Shown here: one piece after another, positions 52,623 through 61,701 of the stretch | How positions within the stretch are numbered: position 1 is the stretch's first letter | How the letters are laid out: the number at the start of each line of letters is the position of its first letter | DNA from: Leifsonia sp. ZF2019 | GTDB taxonomy: Bacteria; Actinomycetota; Actinomycetes; Actinomycetales; Microbacteriaceae | Assembly: GCF_019924635.1 (NCBI RefSeq) | Contig: NZ_CP065037.1 | Location: forward strand, 1,302,001 to 1,366,000 | Reading direction: 5' to 3' | Length of the DNA stretch: 64,000 nt | Program-made: the position numbers and the translations under genes | Notes under the pieces: model-generated | What the model was told of the DNA's origin: nothing | Database searches by the model: none | Seen by the model: only the letters and a program-made list of their open reading frames with translations

Positions 52623-53816
52623 ATGGTGACTTCTACTCCTCCCCAGGTCGACGTTCTGATCGTCGGCGCAGGTGCCGTCGGTCTGACCGCGGCAGTCGCT
52701 CTCCGTCGACGCGGTGTCCGCGTCCGAATCGTCGACGCCGCACCCGCGGGGGCCACGACGTCGCGGGCTGCGGTGATCCATGCCCGGACCCTGGAGGTCC
52801 TCGACGAGATCGGGGTCGCCGCGCGGATCCGCGACGAGGGCGTGGTCGTGCCGGACTTCACTGTCCGCGAGCGTGCGAGGACGCTGGCGCACATCGATTT
52901 CCGCGGCCTCCGCACGCCGTACCCGTTCACTCTGATGCTGTCCCAGGCACGCACCGAGGAGATCCTCGATGCCGCGCTCATCGACCTCGGCTGCCGAGTG
53001 GAGAGAGATGTCGAGTTCGTCTCGTTCGCCGCCCCGGGGCCGGGGGAGCGCGCGCTGCTCCGTCATCGCGACGGAGCCCTCGAGACGGTCGCCGCTCGAT
53101 TCGTGATCGGCGCTGACGGGCTGAGAAGCCGCGTCCGCCAAGAGCGGGCCATCGCCTTCGACGGGGACGAGTATGAGGCATCCTTCGTCTTGGCGGATGT
53201 CTCGCTGAGCTGGCCGCTCCCGGCTGCGGAGGTTCAACTGTTCTTCGGGGAGCGCGGCCTCGTCGTCATCGCACCCCTCCCGGGTGGGCGGCACCGCATC
53301 GTCGCCACGATGGACGACGCCCCGGCGCAGCCGACGGTTGCCGACGTACAGCGCATCCTCGACGACCGCGGACCGGGTGAAGCCGTCGTCCACTCCGTCG
53401 CCTGGAGCTCACGTTTCCGTGTGGCGCACCGGCTCGCGGCGAGGTTTCGGGACGGGAACGTCTTCCTCGCCGGTGATGCCGCCCATGTGCACAGCCCCGC
53501 GGGCGGCCAGGGGATGAATCTCGGAATTCAGGACGCCGTGGCTCTTGCCGCGCTGCTCGCCGATGTCCTTGTAGGCAGCCGCTCCGACGAAGACCTCGCC
53601 GACTACGAGCGCACGCGACGAGCCGCGGCGCGGCGCGTGATCGCACTGACCGACCGAATGACAAGGCTCGCAACTCTCCGCAGCCCGATCCTTCGATCGA
53701 TTCGCAACGCCGTGATCGGCGTACTTCTGCGCTCGCCCCGCCGTCGGAGCGCCCTCGCGCGACGAATCGCCCAGCTCGATGGGCCCGTCGAGGTCACTCC
53801 GCCTCGACGGGGGTGA
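52623..53816 (+). CDS. FAD-dependent aromatic-type monooxygenase
   Basis: 397 residues. VLIVGAGAVGLTAAVALRRRG binds FAD ADP (GxGxxG), the middle DG motif VIGADGLRSRVRQ and the GD motif VFLAGDAAHVHSPAGGQG are intact. Members hydroxylate phenols or similar rings with NAD(P)H. Adjacent to TetR. The ATG at 52623 starts immediately after the inverted repeat and is probably leaderless. Substrate unknown, perhaps the aglycone released by the other island enzymes. Confidence 0.88.
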   Translation: MVTSTPPQVDVLIVGAGAVGLTAAVALRRRGVRVRIVDAAPAGATTSRAAVIHARTLEVLDEIGVAARIRDEGVVVPDFTVRERARTLAHIDFRGLRTPYPFTLMLSQARTEEILDAALIDLGCRVERDVEFVSFAAPGPGERALLRHRDGALETVAARFVIGADGLRSRVRQERAIAFDGDEYEASFVLADVSLSWPLPAAEVQLFFGERGLVVIAPLPGGRHRIVATMDDAPAQPTVADVQRILDDRGPGEAVVHSVAWSSRFRVAHRLAARFRDGNVFLAGDAAHVHSPAGGQGMNLGIQDAVALAALLADVLVGSRSDEDLADYERTRRAAARRVIALTDRMTRLATLRSPILRSIRNAVIGVLLRSPRRRSALARRIAQLDGPVEVTPPRRG

Positions 53817-53835
53817 ACGTCCCAGCCCGCCGCGC

Positions 53836-53994
53836 TCACGAGAGCGCACTCGAGAGCGCCGGGAGGCCGAGGCCGATCACATCGAACGCCCAGTGCCCGA
53901 GAATGAGCGCACCGAGCGTGACGCAGCGGGCTTGCATGACGCCGGCACTGATCGAGCGGCGCAGCCTCATGGAGAAATCGGCGTAGGAGGCACC
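53836..53994 (-). pseudogene. Fragment resembling a CPBP-type membrane protease C-terminus
   Basis: Minus-strand codons read YADFSMRLRRSISAGV and then TLGALILGHWAFDVIGLGL, stopping at 53836. The His-x-x-x-Asp in a hydrophobic end resembles CPBP family proteins. No start is present; upstream merges into the element arm. Rest of the 460-nt stretch 53817-54276 holds the att arm and core only. Confidence 0.35.
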
Positions 53995-54172
53995 TCAAGA
54001 GATCCCCGGAGCCCTCCGCGAGCGCGACCAGGAGGGGATCAGATTCATGGAAACTATGCATCTCGTGACGCGCTTTGCATGATCTTGTGCCCGGAGTTAC
54101 GCGGAAATCGGTCTCGCGGGAGCCATCTGGACGCCTGGGGGTCAAGGGGTCGCAGGTTCAAATCCTGTCAGC
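53993..54172. other. Middle att copy with element arm
   Basis: 54135-54172 repeats the tRNA-Pro 3' half; the 25-nt core is 54146-54170. The 142 nt before it align with 62381-62524 at roughly three of four positions, sharing ATGCATC, CGTGACG and TGCATGATCT blocks. It marks the right end of island 1. Confidence 0.75.
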
Positions 54173-54276
54173 CTGCCGATCTGCAGGCCATCACAACCTG
54201 CTTCCCGACAGCGGATCATCAACTTCTTCTAGATCCCAGTTACGAACCAGAGCGGAGCGGGGCTGAGGACACGAGC

Positions 54277-54459
54277 GTGCCGGGGCCGGACCCGGTGAAT
54301 ACGGCGACTTTCAAGATTTTGCAGAATTACGTCAAGGTCAATCTCGTTCGCCCCGTAGGCGCACCACATATGTGGCACGCAGCCATGCAGAGCAAGGCTT
54401 GCGAACTGACCGTCCTCGGACAGCACTACTGGAAGCTCGTCAAGCAGGGGTTGATCTGA
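54277..54459 (+). CDS. Small protein upstream of the RyR-like gene
   Basis: 60 residues from GTG at 54277 (VPGPDPVNTATFKILQNYVK ... ending LGQHYWKLVKQGLI). Only 1 nt separates its stop from the next ATG. No family recognised. The DNA here is clearly AT-richer than the core genome, as expected for acquired sequence. Start is uncertain. Confidence 0.5.
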   Translation: MPGPDPVNTATFKILQNYVKVNLVRPVGAPHMWHAAMQSKACELTVLGQHYWKLVKQGLI

Positions 54460-54460
54460 G

Positions 54461-54784
54461 ATGGAGGACCAGACCAAAGGGCTAAGGGCCGCGCTAGAGA
54501 GCGATGAGCTCTTGGAGGAGTTGGCGGCCATCGAGCACGAACGGTGGTCTCACTGGCAGCGCTACCTCCATGATCAGTGCACACCTGGACCGGATGGCTC
54601 TCTGATCATTCCGGCGAACCAAGCGCGGCGATGGTCGACGCAGATGAACACGCCGTACAACCAACTATTCGACGACGAACGCGAGAGCGATCGCGAACAG
54701 GTTCGCCGCTACCTTCCGATCATCGCAAGAACGCTAGGTGAAGCTACCACCGACTGCGACGAGCAGCCCGATACAGCGGAGTAG
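54461..54784 (+). CDS. RyR-domain-like protein
   Basis: 107 residues. LAAIEHERWSHWQRYLHDQC, DGSLIIPANQARRWSTQMNT, then YNQLFDDERESDREQVRRYL follow the pattern of the RyR domain found in phage and mobile-element proteins (conserved HExW, SDR). Function in bacteria is unknown; in some systems the domain binds nucleotides or ligands. Second gene of an apparent four-gene unit. Confidence 0.65.
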   Translation: MEDQTKGLRAALESDELLEELAAIEHERWSHWQRYLHDQCTPGPDGSLIIPANQARRWSTQMNTPYNQLFDDERESDREQVRRYLPIIARTLGEATTDCDEQPDTAE

Positions 54785-54793
54785 GGAGCACCA

Positions 54794-55324
54794 ATGGCCA
54801 GTGGCTTTAAAATCAACAAACAGGGCATCCGGCAGATGACCCGGGAGATCGAACGTGAATTCGCCAAGAACCCCGTTCGCGTTCCACTTCAGGCCGACTC
54901 CACTGGAGTTCATCTGCCGCCTGCGACGACGGTCAACAACTACAACGGCCCGGTAGTTACGATTACCGGAGACCATGCGCAGGTCGCATGGAACAATCAT
55001 GATGTCACTCAGTCGCGGGAGACAAGCGAGCAAGTCGCCCCAGGGTATGAGGAACTGGCCGACATTGTGACTCGGCTCTTGGCGAGCCTCCCCTCACTCA
55101 CCCTCGACCTCGACGACGACACGGAAGCGTTGGCCACCAGCGAGACGATCTTGCGTGAGGTGGTGAAGACGGAACCTGACAGAGGCATTGTGAAGCGAGG
55201 CGTCACTATGCTCAAGGGGCTGTTGGCGCCCGTCTCGTCAGGCGTCAGCAAGGCGGTCACTCAGGAGTCTGCTGATCTGGCTCGGCAGATGATTGAGTCA
55301 TTGGGAAACGCGCTTCCGTCGTGA
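54794..55324 (+). CDS. Hypothetical protein of the defence-like cluster
   Basis: 176 residues. N-terminal FKINKQGIRQMTREIEREFA is helical and basic, the middle TVNNYNGPVVTITGDHAQVA is a beta-hairpin-like segment, and the C-terminal half is helical. The NNY-G-N-V-G-A-AW pattern occurs next to effector domains in some defence proteins to my recollection. ATG lies 9 nt after the RyR-like gene with GGAG upstream. Function unknown. Confidence 0.55.
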   Translation: MASGFKINKQGIRQMTREIEREFAKNPVRVPLQADSTGVHLPPATTVNNYNGPVVTITGDHAQVAWNNHDVTQSRETSEQVAPGYEELADIVTRLLASLPSLTLDLDDDTEALATSETILREVVKTEPDRGIVKRGVTMLKGLLAPVSSGVSKAVTQESADLARQMIESLGNALPS

Positions 55325-55447
55325 GCCACGCAGATCAGCAGAATCCGCCAGTTCTCGACCACCCATGCCTCTAGCGAGCAGCCGTACACTGCTGTGCCCG
55401 GTGGCTTGTGGTGACGTCGTTAGGCAGTGGACATCGTTGGCAGGTGC

Positions 55448-56581
55448 ATGAGCATGGTGGGGATGGGAGAGCACGACGAACTCGAGAACCGATACATGCC
55501 AAGGTTCGAGACGTTGCTCAGCGAGAGCGGAGTCGTGGTCGAGTACCGGCGGGACCGCGCCGGTATCGATACAGGGCTGCATCTGTTCGCGCGTGAAGAG
55601 AAGCCCACGAGGCAGGGTGGAGAACGGCCGTACTGGCGTGCGCTCGCCGGCCGGGTGTGGTTTCAGCTCAAGGGCGTCCACGCAGCGACGATGTCCGCAG
55701 ATGAGTTCCATGCAGCCGAGCGCGTCACGGTGAAGGTGGGGGTCAAGCATCTCAGATTCTGGTTCGCCGCACCGGAACCGGTCTACTTGATCGTGTACGT
55801 GGAGTCGGTCGATGCATTCGTTGGCGTCGATGTCCGTGAGCTAGTTGAGCGAGAGTGGGGCCCAACGTTCTACGCTTCCATGCGCGATCGCAGCGGCGAG
55901 GTCACCGCCCATGTACCAACTGCATCGGTCATGAACTCCGAGCGCATCGCATCGCTGGTGAACCATCGCAGCATGCGTATCGACGGGCCGGCATTCCGTG
56001 GGCGCCCGCTTGGACACCGCATGGACCCGCTCAGATCGGTCCTCGCGTACCCCTCGGAGGAGCGTTGGATAGAGATGGTGACCCGTCTCCTGCAAGTCCA
56101 CGATTTCCGCGAGGCGTCACGGCACCAGGTCGGTGAGCTGACGGTCCTTCACGGCGTTATCGCGCAAACGCTGCTATGGCAGTCGCCTGCCTTTGCGGAG
56201 TATGGCTATCGGTATCTGGGGGAGGTGCGTGACGAGCCTGCACCCGAACAAGTCTTCGGCGATGTGCGCGTCATTCTCGACGGAGCCAGAGACCGGACCA
56301 CCTTCTCCGCCGAGGAAGTAGCGGCCGTGTCCGAACTTATCGACGCGGCTGCTACAAACGAGGAATCCGTTGTGCTGTTTTTCCGTGGCCGTGGCCGTGA
56401 CCTCAGCGGCACGGGCGGACTATGGCGCAGCACGGCTCGTGGGTCGATGGCGAACGGTTGGAGCAGAATGTGGCACCAGCTTGGGCTTGAAGCGCTGAGC
56501 TTTCTCGTACTCACCGCCACCCTTGTATACCTTGAGTTCGCGCCGGACCTCGACTGGGATAACGCAAACTATATGGACTGA
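55448..56581 (+). CDS. DUF4365-like putative nuclease
   Basis: 377 residues. ELENRYMPRFETLLSESG, then GIDTGLHLF (Asp about 41) and VWFQLKGVHA (QxK about 73-75) give the PD-(D/E)XK layout of DUF4365. The rest (about 110-377) is a mixed fold with a hydrophobic C-terminal stretch. It would cut DNA in the cytosol. ATG at 55448 preferred; GTG at 55427 is possible. Its end overlaps by 13 nt the end of the opposing large NTPase gene. Confidence 0.65.
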   Translation: MSMVGMGEHDELENRYMPRFETLLSESGVVVEYRRDRAGIDTGLHLFAREEKPTRQGGERPYWRALAGRVWFQLKGVHAATMSADEFHAAERVTVKVGVKHLRFWFAAPEPVYLIVYVESVDAFVGVDVRELVEREWGPTFYASMRDRSGEVTAHVPTASVMNSERIASLVNHRSMRIDGPAFRGRPLGHRMDPLRSVLAYPSEERWIEMVTRLLQVHDFREASRHQVGELTVLHGVIAQTLLWQSPAFAEYGYRYLGEVRDEPAPEQVFGDVRVILDGARDRTTFSAEEVAAVSELIDAAATNEESVVLFFRGRGRDLSGTGGLWRSTARGSMANGWSRMWHQLGLEALSFLVLTATLVYLEFAPDLDWDNANYMD

Positions 56582-59500
56582 TCGAGGGTTCCGGCGTTGG
56601 CAGAGCCAAGATGAACAGCAGGAGCTAGAGAAAGGTCAGTCAGGGCTTGCCAAAGACCCGCCTCGATGGCTGCTGCGGTGGGTCCTTGATCGACTACGTC
56701 GAGCAGTTCCCCAGCGAGTGTCAGAGCCGTGGGCTCTTGCAGTTCCGATTCGACTTGCGCGACCAACGTGCTCAGGGCGGCCCCGAGGACCGGCCCCACG
56801 GAATCTGGCAGTTGTGCGACCGCGGTCTGGGTCGCGATTGCCACTTGGGCGAGCTCGTCGGCAGTTGGCGCTGGTACCGTGGCCGGCCATTCGGCTGGCC
56901 GTCGTCGATGCAGGGCCAACGACCATGACGCGCGGGCTACCGACGCGGTTAGCTCACGGACCTTCTCGGTGGCGGTGTCTGCCGCCTGCGCCAGTCTGAG
57001 TCCGGCAGCCGTGAGGTGCTGTTCGAGAGATTCACCCGCTAGTGGAAGAACGGGGTGCTCACCGTGATGCGCCATGATTACCGCTAGCGGAAGTGGGCGA
57101 ACGCCGTCGACCGCGAGCGCCCATACGTTGCAGTCGAGAGCGTGACGCGCCTCAGCGTCGATGTTGGCCAAGGCATCAACTGTTTCATCCCAGTCCTGTA
57201 GCCCCGCTGTCACCAACCATCCGGTCTGATCGATGCTGCTGGGGAAGGGTGTGGGATCCGACACCGTGCGAAGAACGGCTTCGGGAACGGCGGCTTCGAT
57301 CACGGACAACACCGCGCGTTGTTGCTGCTGGGCTGCGATTGCCGAGGATGCCGTGATCGCATCGACTGTGGTGTGGTCGCCGAATCGGACTGAGCGCCAG
57401 GCGTCGGGGTCGTTTGCGGCGCTGATCGCGGCCCGCGCCAGCCGTTCGAGTTCACTGCCGAGTGCATCGGGGACCGGTTGATCGAGGCCGAAGTATGTCG
57501 GTGTCAGCGATCGCGCATGTTCGACCTTGGCGGCCGCATCTCGAAGCGACATCGCCACCGCGACGCGATTATCGTTCGTCCTGAGATTGCTCAGCGCCTG
57601 CGCGGCGGCCCCGTGCGCTTGCGACACCGGGTCGTTCTGTCGTTGAGCATCGTCCTCGCTGGCGTGGGAGGTGGCTCTTTCCTTCGATCCGTCCTTCGGT
57701 TTGGAGGCTAGTTCGCCGGCTCGCTCGCTTGCAGCTTGCACACGCTCGGCCCAAGCTTGTGCCTGGTGAGACGGGTCGTTGGCCCGTAGCCGGAAGGCGC
57801 CCTCGCTTGCAAGATCGACGAGTGCCTGGGCAATCTGCGACTGTTCGAGGAGCAGGGCTGTCCATGTGGGTGCCGCCGACAGCATCCGGACGGCTCCCTG
57901 GAAGCCGACATTACGTCGGACTCCAGCACGCTCTTTGAAGACCTCACGTGCCATGTGTTTGAAGCCGGGCTCAAACCCTCCGGCCCTGTAACGCCGTCCT
58001 GACGGTGTGATTGTGATGACCTCGACGTGACTTGCTTCTGGGCACGCGAACGCCAACTGCCGCGCCAACGTGACGACGAAGTCGTTGAGGGCATCGCTGC
58101 TGCTTGAGGATGGGGCGTCCCAGGTCATGCCGGGCGACTGCTCCTGAACATCAAGACCATGCATGACCGTCACGGACGGATTAACCTCCATCTGCATGGT
58201 TAACGCGACGGCCGAAGGCTCGGCTCGCGCGATCGCCAGGGCACGGCTCTCCACCGTTCCGAAGGTAGCGTCTCGGTTCTCGGCGGAGACGAATGGGCTC
58301 AGCGCATCGATCAGACGCGCCCAAGCGTCGGCTTGCGTGGCGTTGGTCGGCTCGTCAAACTCCTGGAATACCGCGCCAGCCTCCGATGCGCTGAGCGGCA
58401 CGGTTCCGGCCAGGGCCTCCAAGAGACGGACGGCCTCGACGAGAGTCCCTGTAATGAGCAAGCGCACGACGAGGGCAGAATCGAGCTGCGTGGTAATGGC
58501 TTCCAACACTGGCGAACTACGCGGCGGCAGCGCTCGCGCGATCCGGATCATCTGCGTAGCTGCTCGATCGAACGTTGGTGAGCCGATCGGGTCGAGGGCC
58601 GTGTCCTGGTTGCGAATTCCATAGACGAATGGAGCTATCAGCGTCGGCGAGACCCCAGGAGGGGCGAGGCGTCGAATGATCGGAAGACAGGTGGTGGCGT
58701 ACGCGACGTTGTCCGCCCGCTCGGCTCCTTCGAGGAGTTCGGCCACCCCCGAGGAGGCGGTACCCGGCGCGTGGAGATGACCTGCAACGGCGCCGGCAAC
58801 AGCGACGACGGTCTCCGGGAAGCGTTCGGCGGAGCGACGCAGCAACCAGCCCGCTTCGTCGGCGGGGAGCAGCCGAGCTATAACGCTTAGGGTGTCGCCG
58901 AGCGCAGGGGGTGGGGCGTCGTGAAGCAGAGCGGTCAGGGTCTGCGAACGAAGTTCGTGGAGTCCTGTCCAGATGTCACCGTGGTCGAGAACGACATGTT
59001 CGTTTTTCAGCGTCGCCAGGGCGTCGCCTACCGCGCTGTTGCTTCCAGCGACGGCGGCAAGCGCCTCTCCGAGCATTCGGGCGGTCAACGACAATCCAAC
59101 TGCGTGAGCTGCGAGAACGAGGCGAGCGGCCTCTCGCTGAATCTCTCGTCCAGGAGTCGCCAGCTCGGCGGCTTGTGAGGCAAGGACCTGTTCCAGGTGC
59201 TTGCCTTCGCGCAGCAAGGAGAGGAACTCCATGAGCAGACCGTCACTGCGCGCGAGAGCTTCTGTGGTGGCCATCTTCGTCCTAAGCTCCGCGCGCTCGA
59301 CACGCTCGGCAATCAGCTCAGCGGTGGGGCGGTCGAGCAATGGCCTGATGACACGGGTGCTGCCGTTCAATAGACGGGGGCTGAAGTCCTCTTCGCGTGC
59401 CGCACCGATGACGAAGATATGGGGAACCTCGCGCAGGGCGGCAACAGCATCCGGCCACGCGCTCGTGGAAGGGCGGCCGAGGTTGTCCGCTGCGACGACG

Positions 59501-60153
59501 ACCGGAGAGGTCGCAGTAGCACGAAGCAACTCGACGTGTCGGACCAGCAGCCGGGCGTCCTCGTCCGTAGCCACGCGGGCGACACGAACGACGCGAGCGC
59601 CCAGGATCACGTCGCGGCTTGCGCGCCAGAGGAGCACCGATTTGCCCGAACCGGACGGGCCGACGATGACGGTGTACTCGCCTTCTTGAGCTGCCTGTGT
59701 GATCTGATCCATCTCGTCGGCCCTGATCACATCCAGGCCCTGTGCGATGTGGATAGGCGCCCCGTCCACGCCCAGATAGAACCGGCTGGCGGATGTCACC
59801 CTTGTGGTCGAGTAATCCGCGGGGCGGCACACGCCTGCGGACACCGCAGCGTCCAAGCCGGTCACGTCGACTGCTGACTGGACCACATGCAGCGCGGTGT
59901 CAACGTCGCCGAGCGTTAGCGTTCGAGCCTGATCGAGGCCTAGATGACGTTGGTCTGCACTCGCAATCCCGAAGGCTTCGTACAGCGCGCCAACGGTGAA
60001 TGACGCAACGGATGGATGAACACCCTGTCTATCGCTGAGGAGCGCTTCGGTCTGTTCGCGTAGGTTCCACGGCAACGACACGAGGTGGACACGTCCCAGT
60101 GCAGTGGTTGCGTCTGTTCGGGTCAGGCCCCGGGCGACAAGAGCGTCGACTAG
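56569..60153 (-). pseudogene. Large STAND/Avs-like NTPase, 3' part (IS-interrupted)
   Basis: 1,194 codons. In intact numbering (N-part 159 residues plus this piece, 1,353 in all) Walker A GPSGSGKS is at 324-331 and the Walker B-like VVVAADNL about 377-384, followed by a sensor-like IFVIGAAREED. The remaining 900 residues are helical and repeat-like, without a recognised family, fitting the ligand-sensing half of STAND proteins. A GTG at 60081 could restart translation of this part. The frame runs unbroken to the IS end at 60153 and on into the 5' part beyond the IS. Confidence 0.8.
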
Positions 60154-60201
60154 GGCGTGTTGCTAAACGCATTTGGGTGCGTTGGGGTGAGTCTTGGACC
60201 C

Positions 60202-60579
60202 GTGTCGCGTGATGTGATCTCGGATGAGGCGTGGGCGGTGATCGGTCCGTTGTTCCCATCGGTGAAGTCGACGGGTCGGCCGCCGGTGGATCGGCGTACG
60301 GTGGTCGAGGCGACGGCGTGGCGGTTCCGGACCGGGGCGCCGTGGAGGGATGTGCCGGAGCGGTTCGGGAACTGGAACACGATCTACAAGAACTTCAACC
60401 GGTGGTCCGGGCAGGGTGTGTGGGCGCGGGTGTTGGAGAAGACGCAGTCGCTCGCGCAGCGGTCCGGAGATTTGGACTGGGTCGCGTCGATCGATTCCAC
60501 GATCGTGCGCGTGCACCAGCACGGAGCGACCCTGCCACGCGCCACGGGGGGCTACATCGAACTACAAGAAGTTTGGTGA
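60202..60579 (+). CDS. IS5-family transposase, orfA
   Basis: 125 residues. SDEAWAVIGPLFPSVKSTGR, then ATAWRFRTGAPWRDVPERFG is the DUF4096-type N-terminal domain; SIDSTIVRVHQHG holds the first catalytic Asp. The frame leaves the family pattern at a six-G run (60546-60551) and stops at 60579. GTG at 60202 is the likely start. Confidence 0.8.
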   Translation: MSRDVISDEAWAVIGPLFPSVKSTGRPPVDRRTVVEATAWRFRTGAPWRDVPERFGNWNTIYKNFNRWSGQGVWARVLEKTQSLAQRSGDLDWVASIDSTIVRVHQHGATLPRATGGYIELQEVW

Positions 60580-61084
60580 CGAGCCGCCCGATCACGCGAT
60601 CGGTCGCTCCCGCGGCGGTCTGACGACCAAGAGCCACCTCGTCTGCGACGGGAAGGGCCGCGCGCTGGCGTTCGTTCTCACGTCAGGGCAGACGGCGGAT
60701 ACGAGCATGCTGACCGCGACGCTCAGCGAGATCCGCGTCCCCGGTGCCCGCGGCAGACCACGCTCACTCCCGGACCGAGTGCTCGCGGACAAGGGCTACC
60801 CTTCGAAGGCGAACCGGGCTTGGTTGCGGGAACGAGGGATCGCCGCGACGATCCCCGAGCGCGACGATCAGATCACGCACCGACGCAAGCGGCGCGGGCG
60901 GCCGATCGACTTCGGTGAGCAGCAGCGGGCCCGCTATCGCGGCCGCAACGTCGTCGAGCGGTGCTTCAACAAGCTCAAGCAATGGCGCGGGATCGCGATG
61001 CGCTCAGACAAGACCGCCCGCAACTACTATGCCGGGCTCTGCCTCGCCGCCACCCTCCACTGGGTAGGGACGCTCACGACCTGA
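60545..61084 (+). CDS. IS5-family transposase, orfB
   Basis: About 179 codons in the frame one base later than orfA. RGATSNYKKFGDEPPDHAIG, RVLADKGYPSKANRAWL (second Asp) and RGRNVVERCFNKLKQWRGIA (Glu) complete the DDE set. Joined to orfA by +1 (or -2) slippage on the G run, as in many two-frame IS5 relatives; a chance frameshift would instead mean an inactive copy. Confidence 0.8.
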   Translation, partial: RGATSNYKKFGDEPPDHAIGRSRGGLTTKSHLVCDGKGRALAFVLTSGQTADTSMLTATLSEIRVPGARGRPRSLPDRVLADKGYPSKANRAWLRERGIAATIPERDDQITHRRKRRGRPIDFGEQQRARYRGRNVVERCFNKLKQWRGIAMRSDKTARNYYAGLCLAATLHWVGTLTT

Positions 61085-61103
61085 CGAGCGCGAGGTCGGA
61101 CCT

Positions 61104-61625
61104 TCAGATGTCGAGGTCCTCGACGTCGGGGACCGTGAGCGCTGTCATCGTGGCTTGGACCAGCTCTGGCGGTAACTCGTTCGCCATCGCCGCAGTATCG
61201 GGGAAGACCGACAGAGATCGTTGACCTGACCGCCACCAGTCTTCCGACCACGTCCTTGGGTTGTTCCATACGGGGGCGTCCTCGTGTGGTGAGATGAAGA
61301 GTCGCCAGTTCGGACCCTCGCGCTGGTAGACCGCGATCTGTCCTCCGGAGGTCGCATACACGCGGTAGGTGATCGAGCGCGAACCGTCCTGACTCTCGAA
61401 CCGCAAGAGCTGACGCCCCGTAAAACGCTTCACCGTGATCACCGGGCCATCGCTGACGTCGACTTCGACTTCGCCCATCTTCTCCGCTCCTCGCTCCTGC
61501 TCTCGTGCTGCGACGAACAACCGCAGGCCTGAAGCCACTGCGGCAGAGAGCCCCCCGGCAAGTTCCGCCGCCCGGTCGAATAGCGCCGCATCGTCAGCAG
61601 ACACATACACGTTCCGAGTAGCCAT
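61104..61625 (-). CDS. EXLDI family protein carried by the IS
   Basis: 173 residues ending VEDLDI, the tail that names the family. N-terminal ATRNVYVSADDAALFDRAAE and LAGGLSAAVASGLRLFV form a ribbon-helix-helix-like region; the middle KRFTGRQLLRFESQDG, then YRVYATSGGQIAVYQRE is beta-rich. EXLDI proteins are thought to be regulators. ATG at 61625 lies at the edge of an 18-bp palindrome; ATG at 61631 is within it. It lies inside the IS and converges on the transposase with a 19-nt gap. Confidence 0.75.
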   Translation of the reverse strand: MATRNVYVSADDAALFDRAAELAGGLSAAVASGLRLFVAAREQERGAEKMGEVEVDVSDGPVITVKRFTGRQLLRFESQDGSRSITYRVYATSGGQIAVYQREGPNWRLFISPHEDAPVWNNPRTWSEDWWRSGQRSLSVFPDTAAMANELPPELVQATMTALTVPDVEDLDI

Positions 61626-61642
61626 GCGCATAAGTATGCGCA
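61625..61642. promoter_or_regulatory. Palindromic operator of the EXLDI gene
   Basis: TGCGCATAAGTATGCGCA, a perfect 18-bp palindrome that contains CATACT/TACTTA (-10-like) and touches the ATG. Suggests self-repression. Confidence 0.65.
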
Positions 61643-61701
61643 CATCTTGGAGCCGAGTCAACCGGCCATCTCGATCGCACGACGCTCTTTAGCAACACGG
61701 C

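Larger units (their letters stand above)
60154..61701. mobile_element. IS5-family insertion sequence with passenger gene, 1,548 bp
   Basis: Terminal repeats GGCGTGTTGCTAAA (60154-60167) and, inverted, GCCGTGTTGCTAAA (61701-61688): 13 of 14 match. CTAG flanks both sides (60150-60153, 61702-61705) as target duplication. Contents: transposase orfA/orfB on plus, EXLDI-type gene on minus, converging. No other copy of the terminal repeat is seen near 61090 where a plain element would end. Confidence 0.85.

Noticed and set aside
54135..54172. A second tRNA-Pro gene
   Set aside because: Only the anticodon-loop-to-3' half is present, with no acceptor or D-arm partner; the copy at 62525 is the same. 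They are att copies.
56569..60081. The 1,170-codon frame as a complete gene starting at GTG 60081
   Set aside because: The frame stays open 24 codons further to the IS edge and joins exactly to the 5' part beyond it, so 60081 is at best a secondary start.
61084..61110. Right end of the IS directly after orfB
   Set aside because: No sequence like the left terminal repeat occurs there, while a 13-of-14 match plus CTAG is at 61688-61705.
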